64,000 nt of DNA from JACRCT01 sp049841135. Its GTDB lineage: Bacteria; Myxococcota; Myxococcia; Myxococcales; UBA5297. A model generated the notes under the pieces. It had not been told where the DNA came from. It made no database searches and was given only the letters and a program-made list of their open reading frames with translations. Location of the stretch: contig JASGHK010000005.1 in assembly GCA_049841135.1 (NCBI GenBank), positions 2,356,001-2,420,000 on the forward strand, in the 5' to 3' direction. The position numbers were made by a program, and so were the translations under genes. Positions 19,721-29,345 of this stretch are shown piece after piece; position 1 is the first letter of the stretch; every line of letters starts with the position of its first letter.

Positions 19721-20603
19721 ATGATCGCCGCGGAACTTCTTCTCGCTGTGGCGCTGCTTGCCGGCAGCAAGTTCGTCGATGCCACCAAGGACGCCCGTGA
19801 GCTTCCCTTCACGATGAAGACCTATCCGGATGCCGGCTGCTATGGCCCGAGTTGGCATCGACCGGTCCTGGAGCGCCTGGCGGCCTCGGACGGCACCTTC
19901 CAAACCAGCGCCAAGGACCTGAAGACGCTGGCGCAGCAGGGTCTGGAGGTGAAGGGTGAGACGGACCCGGACTTCGGCTCGAACTCGGCCACCGAGATCC
20001 CCGGCGGCGCGCTCTGCCTGAAGGCCTTCGTCAAGCTCAAGTCCAATGTCGGCGTGGTGGAGTCGGTCAAGCGCAAGGCCGGCGCCGATTCTGCTCTACC
20101 TGATCGTCCTCACCCCCGACCTGCAGGTCATGGACGTGACCGACTTCGGCCGCATGACCTGGAACGAGAAGGACGCCGACTGGCGCCAGGACGCCACCGT
20201 CGGCACCGACCTCGCGGTGACCGTCAAAGCCCCCGAGCGCTACAGCAGCGCCGACAAGAAGTGGACCCCCGTCGGCGAGCCGCGCTCGGCCAAGGTCTCG
20301 CCGCTGGGCTTGGTGGGAGCGCCGACGATCGCCGACGGCGCCGCGTACCAGGATCCCAAGTCGAAGGAGATGCTCTTCGTGTCCCAGGACGGGGTGCGGC
20401 GGCTCATCGCCTATCGCGCCGGGCCGAACAAGCCGGTCAAGCACATGGTTGTGGTCACCTACGACCAGCCCAAGGGCGAGACGGTGGCCGAGTTCGCGGG
20501 TGCCAAGGGCCGCTACGTCCTGACGCAGTCCGAGGACGCCAAGAGCCTGACCTGCCGCAACCCCGACGGAACGACCCAGCGCTTCGAACGCGTCCCCCGC
20601 TGA
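19721..20603 (+). CDS. Exported hypothetical protein, frameshifted
   Basis: The start codon follows GAGGAGG. The first part has a short signal peptide (MIAAELLLAVALLAGSKFVDA). The protein then breaks frame around 20076-20090: reading continues in the next frame as APILLYLIVLTPDLQVMDV, and ends FERVPR. Removing one base (GCAAGGCCGG to GCAAGCCGG is one choice) gives about 293 residues. The sequence is hydrophilic with beta-rich blocks (RRLIAYRAGPNKPVKHMVV). I recognise no family or catalytic motif. A 7-bp inverted repeat (GAAGCGC/GCGCTTC, 19682-19701) precedes the ribosome site and may be a terminator of the kinase gene or a leader element. Confidence 0.65.
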
Positions 20604-21102
20604 AAGCCATCGCCCGGATCAAGGCGGCTCTCGCACGACGGAGGGCCTCATCCTGCTGGTCGAGCCCGCTCTCGGTCGCGCCAGCACTTCTCCTCGCACA
20701 CCTCGCATCGGCACCTCTCCGTGGGGCCGCGACGAAGGGAGCCGACCGCTGCCAGGCCCACGCTGGTCTGGGGAGCGAGGACGACGAAGTGCCTGTCCTG
20801 CTGGCGGCTCCCGTTGTCATGGTGGCCGAGAGTGTGGACGCGCCGCATTCGAAGCGAAGCGCGGACGGGACGTCGTTCCTATAGAAGGTGTTGATCGCGC
20901 CGACGCTCGCCTGGGTGCCGCCGAGCGGCGTGGCCCTGCTGATCCGCCACATTTCGGAGGGGACGCCGCGCGAAGTCTGGGGAACAGTGGGGGTGGAGCG
21001 CCTGCCGGAGAGAGGCGCGGCACGTCGGGGTTGACGGTGCGGCGGGGTTTGGTCGAAGGAAAGCTTGTCTCAACGAAGGGGGCGCATCAAAGGAGCCTTC
21101 CG
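20604..21102. other. 500-base region without a supported gene
   Basis: Minus-strand frames between 20650 and 20950 read partly gene-like (for example GAINTFYRNDVPSALRF and a CRCEVCEEKC cluster in another frame), but no start, ribosome site or continuous frame connects them. This may be a decayed gene. The promoter of the antiporter gene at 21103 should lie in the last 100 bases. Confidence 0.3.
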
Positions 21103-23430
21103 ATGCACGAGCTCGACATCGTCAAGGACCTGGCGGTGGTCCTCTTCTTCGCCGGCATGGCGGCGTGGGCCTGCCAGCGCCTCGGCGTCTCGGTGGTCGT
21201 CGGCTATCTGGTGGCCGGCATCCTCATCGGGCCCTTCACGCCGCCGGCCGCCTTCGTCAACAGCGTCGAGAGCGTGCACCGGCTGGCCAACCTGGGCCTC
21301 GTCTTCGTGATGTTCTTCGTCGGGCTGGAGCTGAGCATCACGCGCCTCCGGGCCCTGGGGCTGCCCGCGGTGGCGGTCACCCTGGCCACGGCCATGCTGG
21401 TCCTCGCGTCCGCGCGCTTCACCGCCGGGGCCCTGGGCCTGGGGGTCTCCGGCGGCCTCTTCCTGGGCGGCATCCTGGTGGTCTCCAGCTCGGCCATCAT
21501 CGACAAGGTCTTCCGCGAGCTGGACGTCTCTCGCGAGCCCTACGCCCGGCTGGCGCTGGGGATCACCGTGCTCGAGGACATCGTGGCGGTGGTGATGCTC
21601 GCCCTGCTCGGCTCGGTGGCCGCGGCCAGCGCCGACCAGGCGGTGCCGCTCGGCCGGATCCTGGGCATGATGGCCGCCTTCGTGCTGCTGGCGCTGGTGC
21701 TGGCGTTGCTGGTCGTGCCGCGACTCCTGCGGGCGCTGCGCCGCTCCGCCAGCCCCGACGTCCAGGTCGTGGTCGTGGCCGCCGTCCTGCTGCTGGCGGC
21801 GTGGGTCGCCTCGAGCGCCGGCTACTCGGTCGCGCTGGGCGCCTTCCTCCTGGGCAGCAGCCTCGGTGGCACCCAGCACAAGCCGCACCTCGAGCACTCG
21901 CTGGCGCCGCTCCGGGACATCTTCGCCGCCGTGTTCTTCGTCTCGATGGGCATGCTCTTCGACGTGAGGCTGGTGGTCTCCGAGTGGCCCTGGGTGCTCG
22001 CCCTGACCGCCTTCGCGATGGCGACGCGCGGGCTGGCGGCCTTCGCCGGGCTGACGCTCGTCGGCCAGCCGCTGGGCCATGCCGCCCAGGTCGCGCTCGC
22101 CCTGCTGCCGCTGGGCGAATTCAGCTTCGTCATCGCCCAGCTCGGCACGTCCTCCGGGCTGATGCCGCCCGCCTTCTACCCGGCCACCGTGGGGGCCGCG
22201 TTGATCACCACGTTGCTGAGCCCGCCGCTGATCCGGCGCGGGCCGGCGGTGGCGCGCTGGCTCTCCGCGCACGAGCCGTCGCTCTCGCGCGCCTGGCACA
22301 CCTTCCTCGAGCGCGCCGGCGAGGCCCTGCGGCGCCGCGGCGGGCGCAAGCCCCTGCTCAAGCTCATCGGGGGCCGCGTGCTGCAGCTCGGCATCGAGGC
22401 CGCGGTGGTCGTCGGCGCCGTCGCCAGCTCACGGCTGGTCCTCGCCTCCCTCGACGCCGTGGCCCAAGGCCACCCCATCCATCCCTGGTTGCCGCTGCTG
22501 TTCTGGGTCGGCTTCGGCGTGGTGCTGCTGGTGCCGCTGCTCGCCCTCTGGCGCGGGCTGGGCGCGCTGGGGATGCTCCTCGGCGAGGCGGTGACCGAGG
22601 GGCTGGGCGCCGGAGCGCGGCTGGTGCCGGTGGTCGAGCGCGCCGTCCAGGTGGCGGGCTCGCTGGCGCTGCTCCTGCTGTGCACGACCTTCCTGCCCGG
22701 GTGGGCGCTCCAACCCTGGGTGCTGCTGACCATCCTCGTGGCCGGCTTCGGCCTGGCGCTGCTGCTGCGCCCCCTGCTGGTGCGCTGGTACGCCCAGGCC
22801 CAGACCGAGCTGCGCGGCAACCTCGCGACCGCGCCCGCCGCGCCGTCGCCGCTCGGCGAGGCGCGGACCCGCTCCATCCTCGGTGCTCCCTTCGGCCTGA
22901 AGGTCCACGAGCACGTGCTGAGCGACCTGAGCCCCGCCGCCGGACAGACCGTCGGCGCCACCGAGCTGCGCCGCCGCTCGGGCAGCACGATCGTCGGGAT
23001 TGACCGTCAGGGCATCACCCTGACCGCGCCCGGCGCCGAGACGCGCCTGTTCCCCAACGACCGCCTCCTGCTGGTGGGAACGACGGAGCAGATCGACCAG
23101 GCGGAGCGCTGGCTGGCTTCGGAGGCCCCCCAGAAGCCGGAGGGGGCGTACCAGGAGCTGCTCACCGGGCTCGTGCCGGTGCCGGCGGGCGCCCCGTTCG
23201 CCGGGACGACGATCCGCGACCTGGCGGTGGCCAGCCGCTTCGGAGTGCAGGTCCTGGGCAGGATGCGGGACGGGCAGAGCGTCAACGGCGGCGGCGAGCT
23301 CGACGTCCAGCCCGGGGACGTGCTCTTCGTCCTCGGCACCGCGAGCCAGAATCGGGCCTTCGCCGAGTGGCTGGCCCGCCCCGAGAAGCCAGAGCCCCCC
23401 GGGGCCAGCCCTACCGCGAGCGAGCCTTGA
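21103..23430 (+). CDS. CPA2 (KefB-type) cation/proton antiporter with RCK_C domains
   Basis: ATG 21103 is preceded by AAAGGAGCC. The 775-residue protein starts with a monovalent cation:proton antiporter-2 domain (residues 1-390): about twelve membrane segments, with VGYLVAGILIGPFTPP, FFVGLELSI and the LEDIVAVVML segment carrying the acidic residue typical for ion exchange. Further hydrophobic segments follow (about 450-590). Two RCK_C/TrkA-C-like domains end the protein (GLKVHEHVLSDLSPAAGQTVG near 615-690; PFAGTTIRDLAVASRFGV near 705-760). RCK_C domains bind ligands that gate the transporter. No RCK_N Rossmann domain was seen. It probably exports K+ or Na+ under stress and is monocistronic. 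Confidence 0.88.
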   Translation: MHELDIVKDLAVVLFFAGMAAWACQRLGVSVVVGYLVAGILIGPFTPPAAFVNSVESVHRLANLGLVFVMFFVGLELSITRLRALGLPAVAVTLATAMLVLASARFTAGALGLGVSGGLFLGGILVVSSSAIIDKVFRELDVSREPYARLALGITVLEDIVAVVMLALLGSVAAASADQAVPLGRILGMMAAFVLLALVLALLVVPRLLRALRRSASPDVQVVVVAAVLLLAAWVASSAGYSVALGAFLLGSSLGGTQHKPHLEHSLAPLRDIFAAVFFVSMGMLFDVRLVVSEWPWVLALTAFAMATRGLAAFAGLTLVGQPLGHAAQVALALLPLGEFSFVIAQLGTSSGLMPPAFYPATVGAALITTLLSPPLIRRGPAVARWLSAHEPSLSRAWHTFLERAGEALRRRGGRKPLLKLIGGRVLQLGIEAAVVVGAVASSRLVLASLDAVAQGHPIHPWLPLLFWVGFGVVLLVPLLALWRGLGALGMLLGEAVTEGLGAGARLVPVVERAVQVAGSLALLLLCTTFLPGWALQPWVLLTILVAGFGLALLLRPLLVRWYAQAQTELRGNLATAPAAPSPLGEARTRSILGAPFGLKVHEHVLSDLSPAAGQTVGATELRRRSGSTIVGIDRQGITLTAPGAETRLFPNDRLLLVGTTEQIDQAERWLASEAPQKPEGAYQELLTGLVPVPAGAPFAGTTIRDLAVASRFGVQVLGRMRDGQSVNGGGELDVQPGDVLFVLGTASQNRAFAEWLARPEKPEPPGASPTASEP

Positions 23431-23452
23431 GGACGAACGGCCGCGTCCGCCG

Positions 23453-23866
23453 TCAAAGCTCGAATTGGCCGGCCGCCTCCGGCTGGTAGAGGATCTCCGC
23501 GACGCCGAGCGTGCGCACCCGCCCCTGCGGCATCGGCCAGTCGATGGTCTGCCCGACGCCGAGCCCCAAGAGCGCGCACCCCACGGGCGCGAGCACCGAC
23601 AGGCGCCCGTGCCGCGAGTCCGCCTTGGGCGGGTAGACGAGCGTCGCAGTGTGCGACTCGCCGCTGTGGCGGTCGATGAACCGGAACCGGGTGTTCATGG
23701 TGACCACCGTGCTCGGGACCTGGCACGGCAGGACCACATGGGCGCGGGCGAGCTCGGCATCGAGGTACTCGATCGCCTCGTGGTCACGGCCCGCCGCATG
23801 GGTCTCCAGCAGCCGCTGGAGCCGCTGCAGGTCGAGGCTGGTGAGGATGATCTCGGGCGTCTTCAT
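23453..23866 (-). CDS. rnk: Rnk-like regulator of nucleoside diphosphate kinase (GreA/GreB C-terminal fold)
   Basis: The start at 23866 follows AGGAGGAGCC; the upstream in-frame codons are not needed. The 137-residue protein has the Rnk layout: a short N-terminal helical part (IILTSLDLQRLQRLLETHA, HEAIEYLDAELARAHVV) and a GreA/GreB-type C-terminal domain (PSTVVTMNTRFRFIDRHSG, TATLVYPPKADSRHGRLSVLAPVG, ALLGLGVGQTIDWPMPQG). Family members interact with RNA polymerase and were named for raising nucleoside diphosphate kinase levels in E. coli; they lack the Gre coiled-coil needed for transcript cleavage. It is convergent with the antiporter gene and 43 bases downstream of the ammonia-lyase-like gene, which is on the same strand. 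Confidence 0.88.
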   Translation of the reverse strand: MKTPEIILTSLDLQRLQRLLETHAAGRDHEAIEYLDAELARAHVVLPCQVPSTVVTMNTRFRFIDRHSGESHTATLVYPPKADSRHGRLSVLAPVGCALLGLGVGQTIDWPMPQGRVRTLGVAEILYQPEAAGQFEL

Positions 23867-23909
23867 GGCTCCTCCTCTCCGCCTGGTCATCGCCAGGTCG
23901 CTCAAGGAT

Positions 23910-25146
23910 TCAACGTTCGGCGTCTCGAGAAATGCCGTGCCGGCCCTCCCAGAGCGCGCGCCGGAAGCGGTCCGGGTCGGCGCTCTGCTCGGTGTTGACG
24001 AGCAGCACCTGGGACTCCGGCCCCAGCCCCAGGTGCCGCCGCAGCGGCGCCCACTCCTCCCGCTCCATGAGGCACGTCAGGGCGCCGAGGGTCACGGCCC
24101 CGGACGGGCTCGCGTGGATGACGGGGTCCCCGGTCAGCGGCAGGGCGGACACGCGCATCCCTTTCTCGGCGACGACGTCGGGGACCTTGGCGAACACGTC
24201 GGCCGCGTCGCGCAGCACGTCCCAGGCGATCGGGTTGGGTTCCCTGCGCCGGAGCGACGTCATGCGGGTCCGGCACGGACCGGCGATGGCGCGCGCCCGA
24301 CCGTCGCCGGCTTCCATCGAGGCGTGGAGGCAGGCGGCGCCCTCCGGCTCCACCAGCACCAGGCGCGGCCGGCCGGGGCCGAGGAGGTTCTGGTAGAACG
24401 CGGCGGCGGCGGCGGCGAGCGAGCCGGAGCCCGCCTGCACCAGCAAGTGAGTCGGCTTGCCCACCCCCAGGGCGATCAGCTGCTGCTGGGCCTCGAAGAA
24501 GACGGTGCCATAGCCCTGCATGACCCACGCCGGGAACTCCTCGTAGCCGGGCCGGACCACGTCGGAGACGAGCTGCCAACGGTGGGCGGCGGCGTCCCGC
24601 GCCGCCTGTCTGGCGGCGTCGCGGCCCCGCTCCACGGCAACGACCCTGGCGCCGAGACGCTCGAGCGCCTCGAGACGCGCGCGCGGCTCGCTCCGGTGGG
24701 CGTAGACGACGGCGTCGACCCCCAGCTGTCGCGCCGACCACACCAAGCCCGCGTCGTGGTCGCCTCCCCCCGCGGAGACGAAGGTGCGCCTGCCGAGCCT
24801 CTCCCGGGCCTTGGGCGCCGTCAGCTCCCGGTAGCCGACGTGCTCGGGTCCGCCCAAGCGCGCCTGCAGGTAGCGGAAGATGGCGAACGAGCTCCCCCAG
24901 GCCCCTGAAGGCCCCCGCCTCCGGGCGCAGGGCCTCGTCCTTGACCCATACGCCGCCCAGCCCGAGCGTGCGCCCCAGGCTCTTGAGCCCCTTGAGCGGA
25001 GACATCCGGTAGGCGGGGAGCTGCCGGTGGAACCCCCAGGCGCTCGGCGAGCCCGGGTGGGGGAAGTACTGGGTGACGCCGGCGCAGCACCGCGCCGCCG
25101 AGGCGCGCGGGTTGGCCAGCCAGGTCACGGGCAGGGTCGGGGTCAT
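23910..25146 (-). CDS. Diaminopropionate ammonia-lyase-like PLP-fold protein, frameshifted, Lys-to-Arg at the PLP site
   Basis: The ATG at 25146 lies eight bases after GGAGG. Residues run MTPTLPVTWLANP to VKDEALRPEAGAFRGLG. They then change frame and continue SSFAIFRYLQARLGG to the stop. Removing one C from the run after GAGCTC (24889-24898) joins them into about 411 residues. The order of blocks (VKDE, AF(K)xLG, TxxDGNHGxGxAW, GSGSL) is that of the fold-type II PLP enzyme diaminopropionate ammonia-lyase. Two family motifs deviate: the Lys that should bind PLP is Arg (GAFRGLG), and the usual DGNHG is GGDHD. So the protein may be inactive or have a changed role. Substrate prediction is not possible. 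Confidence 0.7.
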
Positions 25147-25546
25147 GACATCCATCCTCCCGGTCGAGCAGGCGAGGGGAGCGCGAAGCCGACGAGCCGA
25201 CGTGGTCCCGCGGCGAGCCTCCGTCTGCAGAGGCGCGCTGTGGCGTTCCGGCTCGCGCAGGGCGGGGCCGGCGCGCGAGAGCCGGTGGGTCCCGCGGGTC
25301 CAAGACGCCCAGGCTCGTTCCGGGGCGAGCCGAGCCGAAGGCAGAGCTCGCCCGAAACCCTGATCGAACCTGCGGCTGCCTGGACCAGGCTCACTTTAGG
25401 GCCGGGTTCCGGCGCGCGAAATCGGGCAAGACCGGATTCTCGCTCGCTCCAAGGCGCAGGCGGGGCTGCTGCCTTGGCGGGCCGGCTCAGGCTTTCCCCT
25501 AAGGGATTTCGCCTTCCGACGGGGTCGCCGGGCGGGTGCGCTCCTC
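25147..25546. other. Intergenic stretch between same-strand genes
   Basis: The region upstream of the ammonia-lyase-like gene must hold its promoter, but I see no consensus. Near 25494-25514 a CCCCTAAGGG-centred palindrome could be a terminator of the regulator gene at 25547-26218, which ends here. No gene is supported. Confidence 0.35.
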
Positions 25547-26218
25547 CTACCCGCGGTCGGGCTTGCCAGGAGCGACGTCGAGCGAGGTCAGCCCTTCCCG
25601 GATGGCGAGCTTCGTGAGCTCGGCGACGCTGTGGAGCTCGAGCTTGAGCATCAGGTTCCTGCGGTGCGTCTCGACGGTCTTGCGGCTGACGTGCAGGCGC
25701 TGCGCGACCTCGCCCGTGCCGTGCCCCTCGGCGATGAGCTGCAGCACCTCCCTCTCCCGCTCGGAGAGCTTCGCCACGGCGGAGCCCGGCGCCGGCGCGA
25801 GGCGCTGGACGTAGTCCTCCAGCACCACCCCGACGATCTCGGGGCTCAGGTAGCGGCCTCCACTCATCACCGTCCGGACCGCCTGGGCCAGCTCCCCGAA
25901 GGCGCAGTCCTTCACCACGTAGCCCGAGGCCCCGGCCGACAACATGCCGGCGACGTACTGCCGGTCGGAGTGCATCGAGACCGCCAGCACCCGGACCCGC
26001 GGGAGCTCCGAGCGGATCTGCCGGGTCGCTTCCATGCCGTTGAGCTCCGGCATGCCGATGTCCATCACGACCAGATCGGGCGAGAGCTCGCGCGCCAGGC
26101 GCACGGCCGTGCGACCGTCGTGGGCCTCGCCGACGACCTCCACGCCGGGCTGCTGGGCGAACAGGGTGCGCAAGCCTTCGCAGAAGAGCCTGTGGTTGTC
26201 GGCGAGAAGGATCCTCAT
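25547..26218 (-). CDS. NarL/LuxR-type response regulator
   Basis: This 223-residue protein has an N-terminal receiver domain (acidic Asp7, phospho-Asp53 in VVMDIGMPELNG, Lys102 in VVKDC) and a C-terminal LuxR-type helix-turn-helix (about 148-212: LSEREREVLQLIAEGHGTGE, VAQRLHVSRKTVETHRRNLM). It acts as a cytoplasmic DNA-binding transcription regulator once phosphorylated. Its ATG overlaps the stop of the sensor kinase gene (ATGA at 26215-26218), so the two are translationally coupled and form a cognate pair. Target genes are not shown by the sequence. Confidence 0.92.
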   Translation of the reverse strand: MRILLADNHRLFCEGLRTLFAQQPGVEVVGEAHDGRTAVRLARELSPDLVVMDIGMPELNGMEATRQIRSELPRVRVLAVSMHSDRQYVAGMLSAGASGYVVKDCAFGELAQAVRTVMSGGRYLSPEIVGVVLEDYVQRLAPAPGSAVAKLSEREREVLQLIAEGHGTGEVAQRLHVSRKTVETHRRNLMLKLELHSVAELTKLAIREGLTSLDVAPGKPDRG

Positions 26219-27363
26219 GGTGAACGCGCTCCTCCAGGGCTTCCCGTGTCTTCCCGGCCGTCCGCGCTCGGCACCGAGAGCTGGACTCGCGTCCCCTTGC
26301 CGGGCGTGGAGTCGACCTGGACGCGGCCGCCCAGGTGTCCGATTCGCTCGCGGAGGCTGAACAACCCGAAGCCGCCGGCGGCCGAGGGGAGGCGCCCCAG
26401 CGAGGCGGCGTCGAAGCCGACGCCGTCGTCCTCCACGATCACGCAGAGCTCGTCGGCGTCGTTGAGCAGCCGGACCGTCGCCCGGGAGGCTTGCGCGTGC
26501 TTCATCGTGTTGGTCAGCAGCTCCTGGATGGAGCGGAACAGCATCACCTGGACGCCTTCGGTGAGCGGCACCAGCTCGTCGTCACCGCGGACCTCTACCC
26601 GCAGGCCAGACTGCTGCTCCAGGTGCTCGCCGAGCCAGAGCACCGCCTGCCGGAGGCCCAGCTCGTAGAGGATCGGGGGGCTGATCTCGAAGGTCAGCGA
26701 GCGGGTGTCCGAGACGATCTGCTTGAGGAGCGCCGAGAGGTCGTCCGCGCGCGCCTGGTGCTCGGCCGGCACGAGGTGCTTGAGCGTCTCCATCTTGAGC
26801 CTGGCGAGGGCGAGGCCCTGGCCGATGCGGTCGTGGAGGTGCAGCGCGAGAGTCCGGCGCTCGCGCTCCTCGGTCAGCGTCAGCTCCGATGCCAGCGACC
26901 GCAGGTGCTCCTGGTAGGTCGCGAGCTGATTCTGGGCCTCCTTGAGCGCCACGATCTCCGCGAGCCGCTCGGCCACCGTGGCGAGCAAGACCTGCTCCTC
27001 GGCCAGGAACTCGGGCTGCCCGCCGTCCGGGAGCGCGTCGACGTAGCCCAGCTCCAGCGTGCCCACCTGCTGTCCGTCGACGACGATGGGCGCCGCTTGC
27101 TGGGCCCACCTCGGCGTGCGGAACCCGCGGCTCTGGTATCGGCGACTCTTGAGCGTGAGGGCCGCCTGGGCGAGCTCCGGGTACTGCCAGGCGGCAGGGA
27201 TGACGTCGACCACCTTCTGCAGGATGTCGCTCAGCTCGTGCCGGCCTCGAAGCAGGCCGGAGATCGAGTGGAGGCACCGCAGCTCCTTGACCCGCTCGGC
27301 AAGCGCGTCGGAGCGCCTCTCCAGCTCCGGCGGCATCACTGACGCCGACGATCGCGTAGTCAT
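26215..27363 (-). CDS. NarX/DegS-type sensor histidine kinase (HisKA_3) with GAF-like sensor
   Basis: The 382-residue protein has an N-terminal coiled region, then a GAF-like domain at about 30-142 (ISGLLRGRHELSDILQKVVD, PIVVDGQQVGTLELGY, VAERLAEIVALKEA). The dimerisation/phosphoacceptor domain follows, of the HisKA_3 type (ERERRTLALHLHDRIGQGL, His177), and a HATPase_c domain (RSIQELLTNTMKHAQAS, EDDGVGFDAA, GGFGLFSLRERI, STPGKGTRV). No membrane segment is present, so it senses an internal signal. It phosphorylates the regulator encoded immediately downstream, with which it overlaps by four bases. GAF ligands vary; the signal is unknown. Confidence 0.9.
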   Translation of the reverse strand: MTTRSSASVMPPELERRSDALAERVKELRCLHSISGLLRGRHELSDILQKVVDVIPAAWQYPELAQAALTLKSRRYQSRGFRTPRWAQQAAPIVVDGQQVGTLELGYVDALPDGGQPEFLAEEQVLLATVAERLAEIVALKEAQNQLATYQEHLRSLASELTLTEERERRTLALHLHDRIGQGLALARLKMETLKHLVPAEHQARADDLSALLKQIVSDTRSLTFEISPPILYELGLRQAVLWLGEHLEQQSGLRVEVRGDDELVPLTEGVQVMLFRSIQELLTNTMKHAQASRATVRLLNDADELCVIVEDDGVGFDAASLGRLPSAAGGFGLFSLRERIGHLGGRVQVDSTPGKGTRVQLSVPSADGREDTGSPGGARSP

Positions 27364-27694
27364 CGCCTCCGCTCCTGGTCCGGTCAGGCGCTACCCAGGT
27401 GGCCGCTGGCGGCGCGCGTCCCTGGCCCGAGACCGAGCTCAGGAGACAGCCTTTGGCGGAGCTGTCCCCGCTCGAGCTCTTGATGGGTCCCACCATACCC
27501 GGCAGACCGCGAGAGGCAAGCCGATCACCGGCCGGCGCGAGGCCGGCACAAGGGCACAAGGCCGGCGATGCGAGGGGCTTGTGTGAGCGGCAACCGGCAC
27601 GCGATCCGGGGGCGCCTTCAGGCACTAGAGGCAGTACGCCTTCGGTGATCGAGATTCGGCACGGGCTCCGAGGCCGGATCGCCCGGGACTCCGT
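27364..27694. other. Intergenic stretch carrying a dispersed repeat
   Basis: Two sub-elements recur at 43637-43686: GGCCGGCGATGCGAGGGG (27560-27577, one mismatch) and ACGCCTTCGGTGATCG (27636-27651, perfect). CCGGCACAAG at 27543-27552 is the reverse complement of 43623-43632. This looks like a short REP-type intergenic element. The stretch also lies between two kinase transcription units on the minus strand and may hold the promoter of the 26215-27363 operon. Confidence 0.5.
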
Positions 27695-29178
27695 CTACGG
27701 CGAGGCGCCCGGTGGCTCCGGTCGGGGTTGCGCGACGGGCTCACGCCTCGCGAGCCGGCTCAACGGCAGGAGCACCCGGAAGGTCGACCCTGCGCCGGGC
27801 GTGCTGTCGACCTCGATCCGGCCTCCGTGGGCCTGGACGATCTGCTGGGTGACGTAGAGACCGAGGCCCACACCTCTCACCGACTCCCTCGAAGCGCCGG
27901 CTCGCCGGAAGGGCTCGAAGATGTGGGACACGTCCTCGGGCGCGATGCCGACGCCCTCGTCGGTCACCGACAGGACGGCCTCGTCGCCACTGACTGCGAC
28001 GTCGACCAGGACGTCGCCGCCGTTGGGCGAGTACTTGGTCGCGTTGCTAATGAGGTTGTTGAGGACCTGCTCGATCCGCAAGGGATCGCAAGAGACCATC
28101 GCGGGCTCGTCCGTGACCTCCAACACCAGCCGGTGAGTGGTGGCCGCCGACCTGAAGAGGTCGAACGCTCCACGCGCGAGCTCCCGGACATCGCGCTCCT
28201 GCATCCTGAGCTCGAGCTGGCCCCGCCGGATCCTCGCCGCGTCGAGCAGGTCGCCGGTCATCCGGTTGAGCAGATCGATCTGCCGGCGGACCAGGGCGAG
28301 CGTCGAGCGAGCCTGCTGGTCGGTGAGGCGGCCGCGCTCCGGGTCGAGCCGGGCCGCCGACAGCTGCAGGGCGGAGAGGGGGTTTCGCAGGTCGTGGACC
28401 ACGCCTCCAAGGTACGCGAGCTGGCGCTGCTGCTGCTGCGAGAGCGCCTCGGCCATCTCGTTGAAGTCCTCGGCGATGGTCTGGAGCTCCAGGGGGCCCT
28501 CCACGGGGAGCTCGGCTCTCCTGCTCGCCGCGGTGGAAGCGCCGCATGGCCTCGCTGAGCCGGCGGAGCGGGGCGAAGGCGAAACGCCGCACCCAGGTCA
28601 TCCCCAAGCCGGCCATGACCACGATGGCTGCGCCAGCGGCCAGCCCGACCCAGTTCGCCAGTTCGTTCCACCCAGCAGCCCGGACCTGCGCTCGCTGCGC
28701 TTGCGCGAGCTGGGTATCGCTGTAGCGCTTCGCCGCCGCGAACGCGGCCCCGAGCTCCACGGAGGCCTGCCCGCTCGCCTGCTCCGGTGGAAGCCCGGAG
28801 CCTCCGCGCGGCGTGGAAGGCGGAGAAGTAGCTCTCGGTGGCTTGCCCGAGACGGTCGATGAGCGCTCGCTCGCCGCCATCGAGCTCGAAGCGATGCGCT
28901 TGATCCAGGAGCGCGCGCACCTCGCCTTCGAGGGCCCCCTGCAGAGCGGGATCCGGGATGCGGCTGTGGCGAAGCAAGTCGCCCTGGATCACCTCCGCGG
29001 TGCGCAGGCCCTCGACGGCGCCGTTGAGCGTCAGGGTCGTTTGGTGGAGGAGGGTGGTCAGCACCACCAGAGAGACCACGACGCCCGCTCCCACGAGCGC
29101 CAGCGTGGCGAGCGCGGCGGTCATCGCGGACCGCACGCTCATCGGCTTGCTGCGGTGGGGCCGCTGGCCTCGGTGCAT
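27695..29178 (-). CDS. Membrane sensor histidine kinase (HAMP-HisKA-HATPase), two frameshifts
   Basis: The protein reads in three frames. The N-terminal part (from 29178) gives an anchor (AALATLALVGAGVVVSLVV) and a periplasmic helical sensor (LHQTTLTLNGAVEGL, EVRALLDQAHRFEL). The middle frame gives LGAAFAAAKRYSDTQ, a second membrane segment (LAAGAAIVVMAGLGMTWV) and a HAMP start (RRFAFAPLRRLSEAM). The last frame gives the end of HAMP, HisKA with His in GGVVHDLRNPLSAL, and HATPase_c (IEQVLNNLISNATKY, DEGVGIAPED, GVGLGLYVTQ). The joins are at 28798-28804 (plus strand GAGCCTC) and next to GAGCTC at 28508-28513; each needs one base removed. The intact protein has about 494 residues. It is an orphan kinase with no adjacent regulator. 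Confidence 0.82.
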
Positions 29179-29345
29179 GGGGGCTCGATTCCTCTCAAGA
29201 GATAGGGGGAGCGGCGCCCCGCGGCCATCTCGCGGCGATACAGGCGGCCGCGAGGACCCGCTCCAACGCCTCCTTGCCGCGGGCAGCTGGCCGCCCGTCG
29301 GGCGCTGGCCCGCTCTGGTACGATGCGCTCCTCGAGGAGGCCATC

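Noticed and set aside
20648..20952. Possible minus-strand gene with a CxCxxCxxxC cluster
   Set aside because: The gene-like parts are in different frames that need a deletion, not an insertion, to join; no start or ribosome site was seen.
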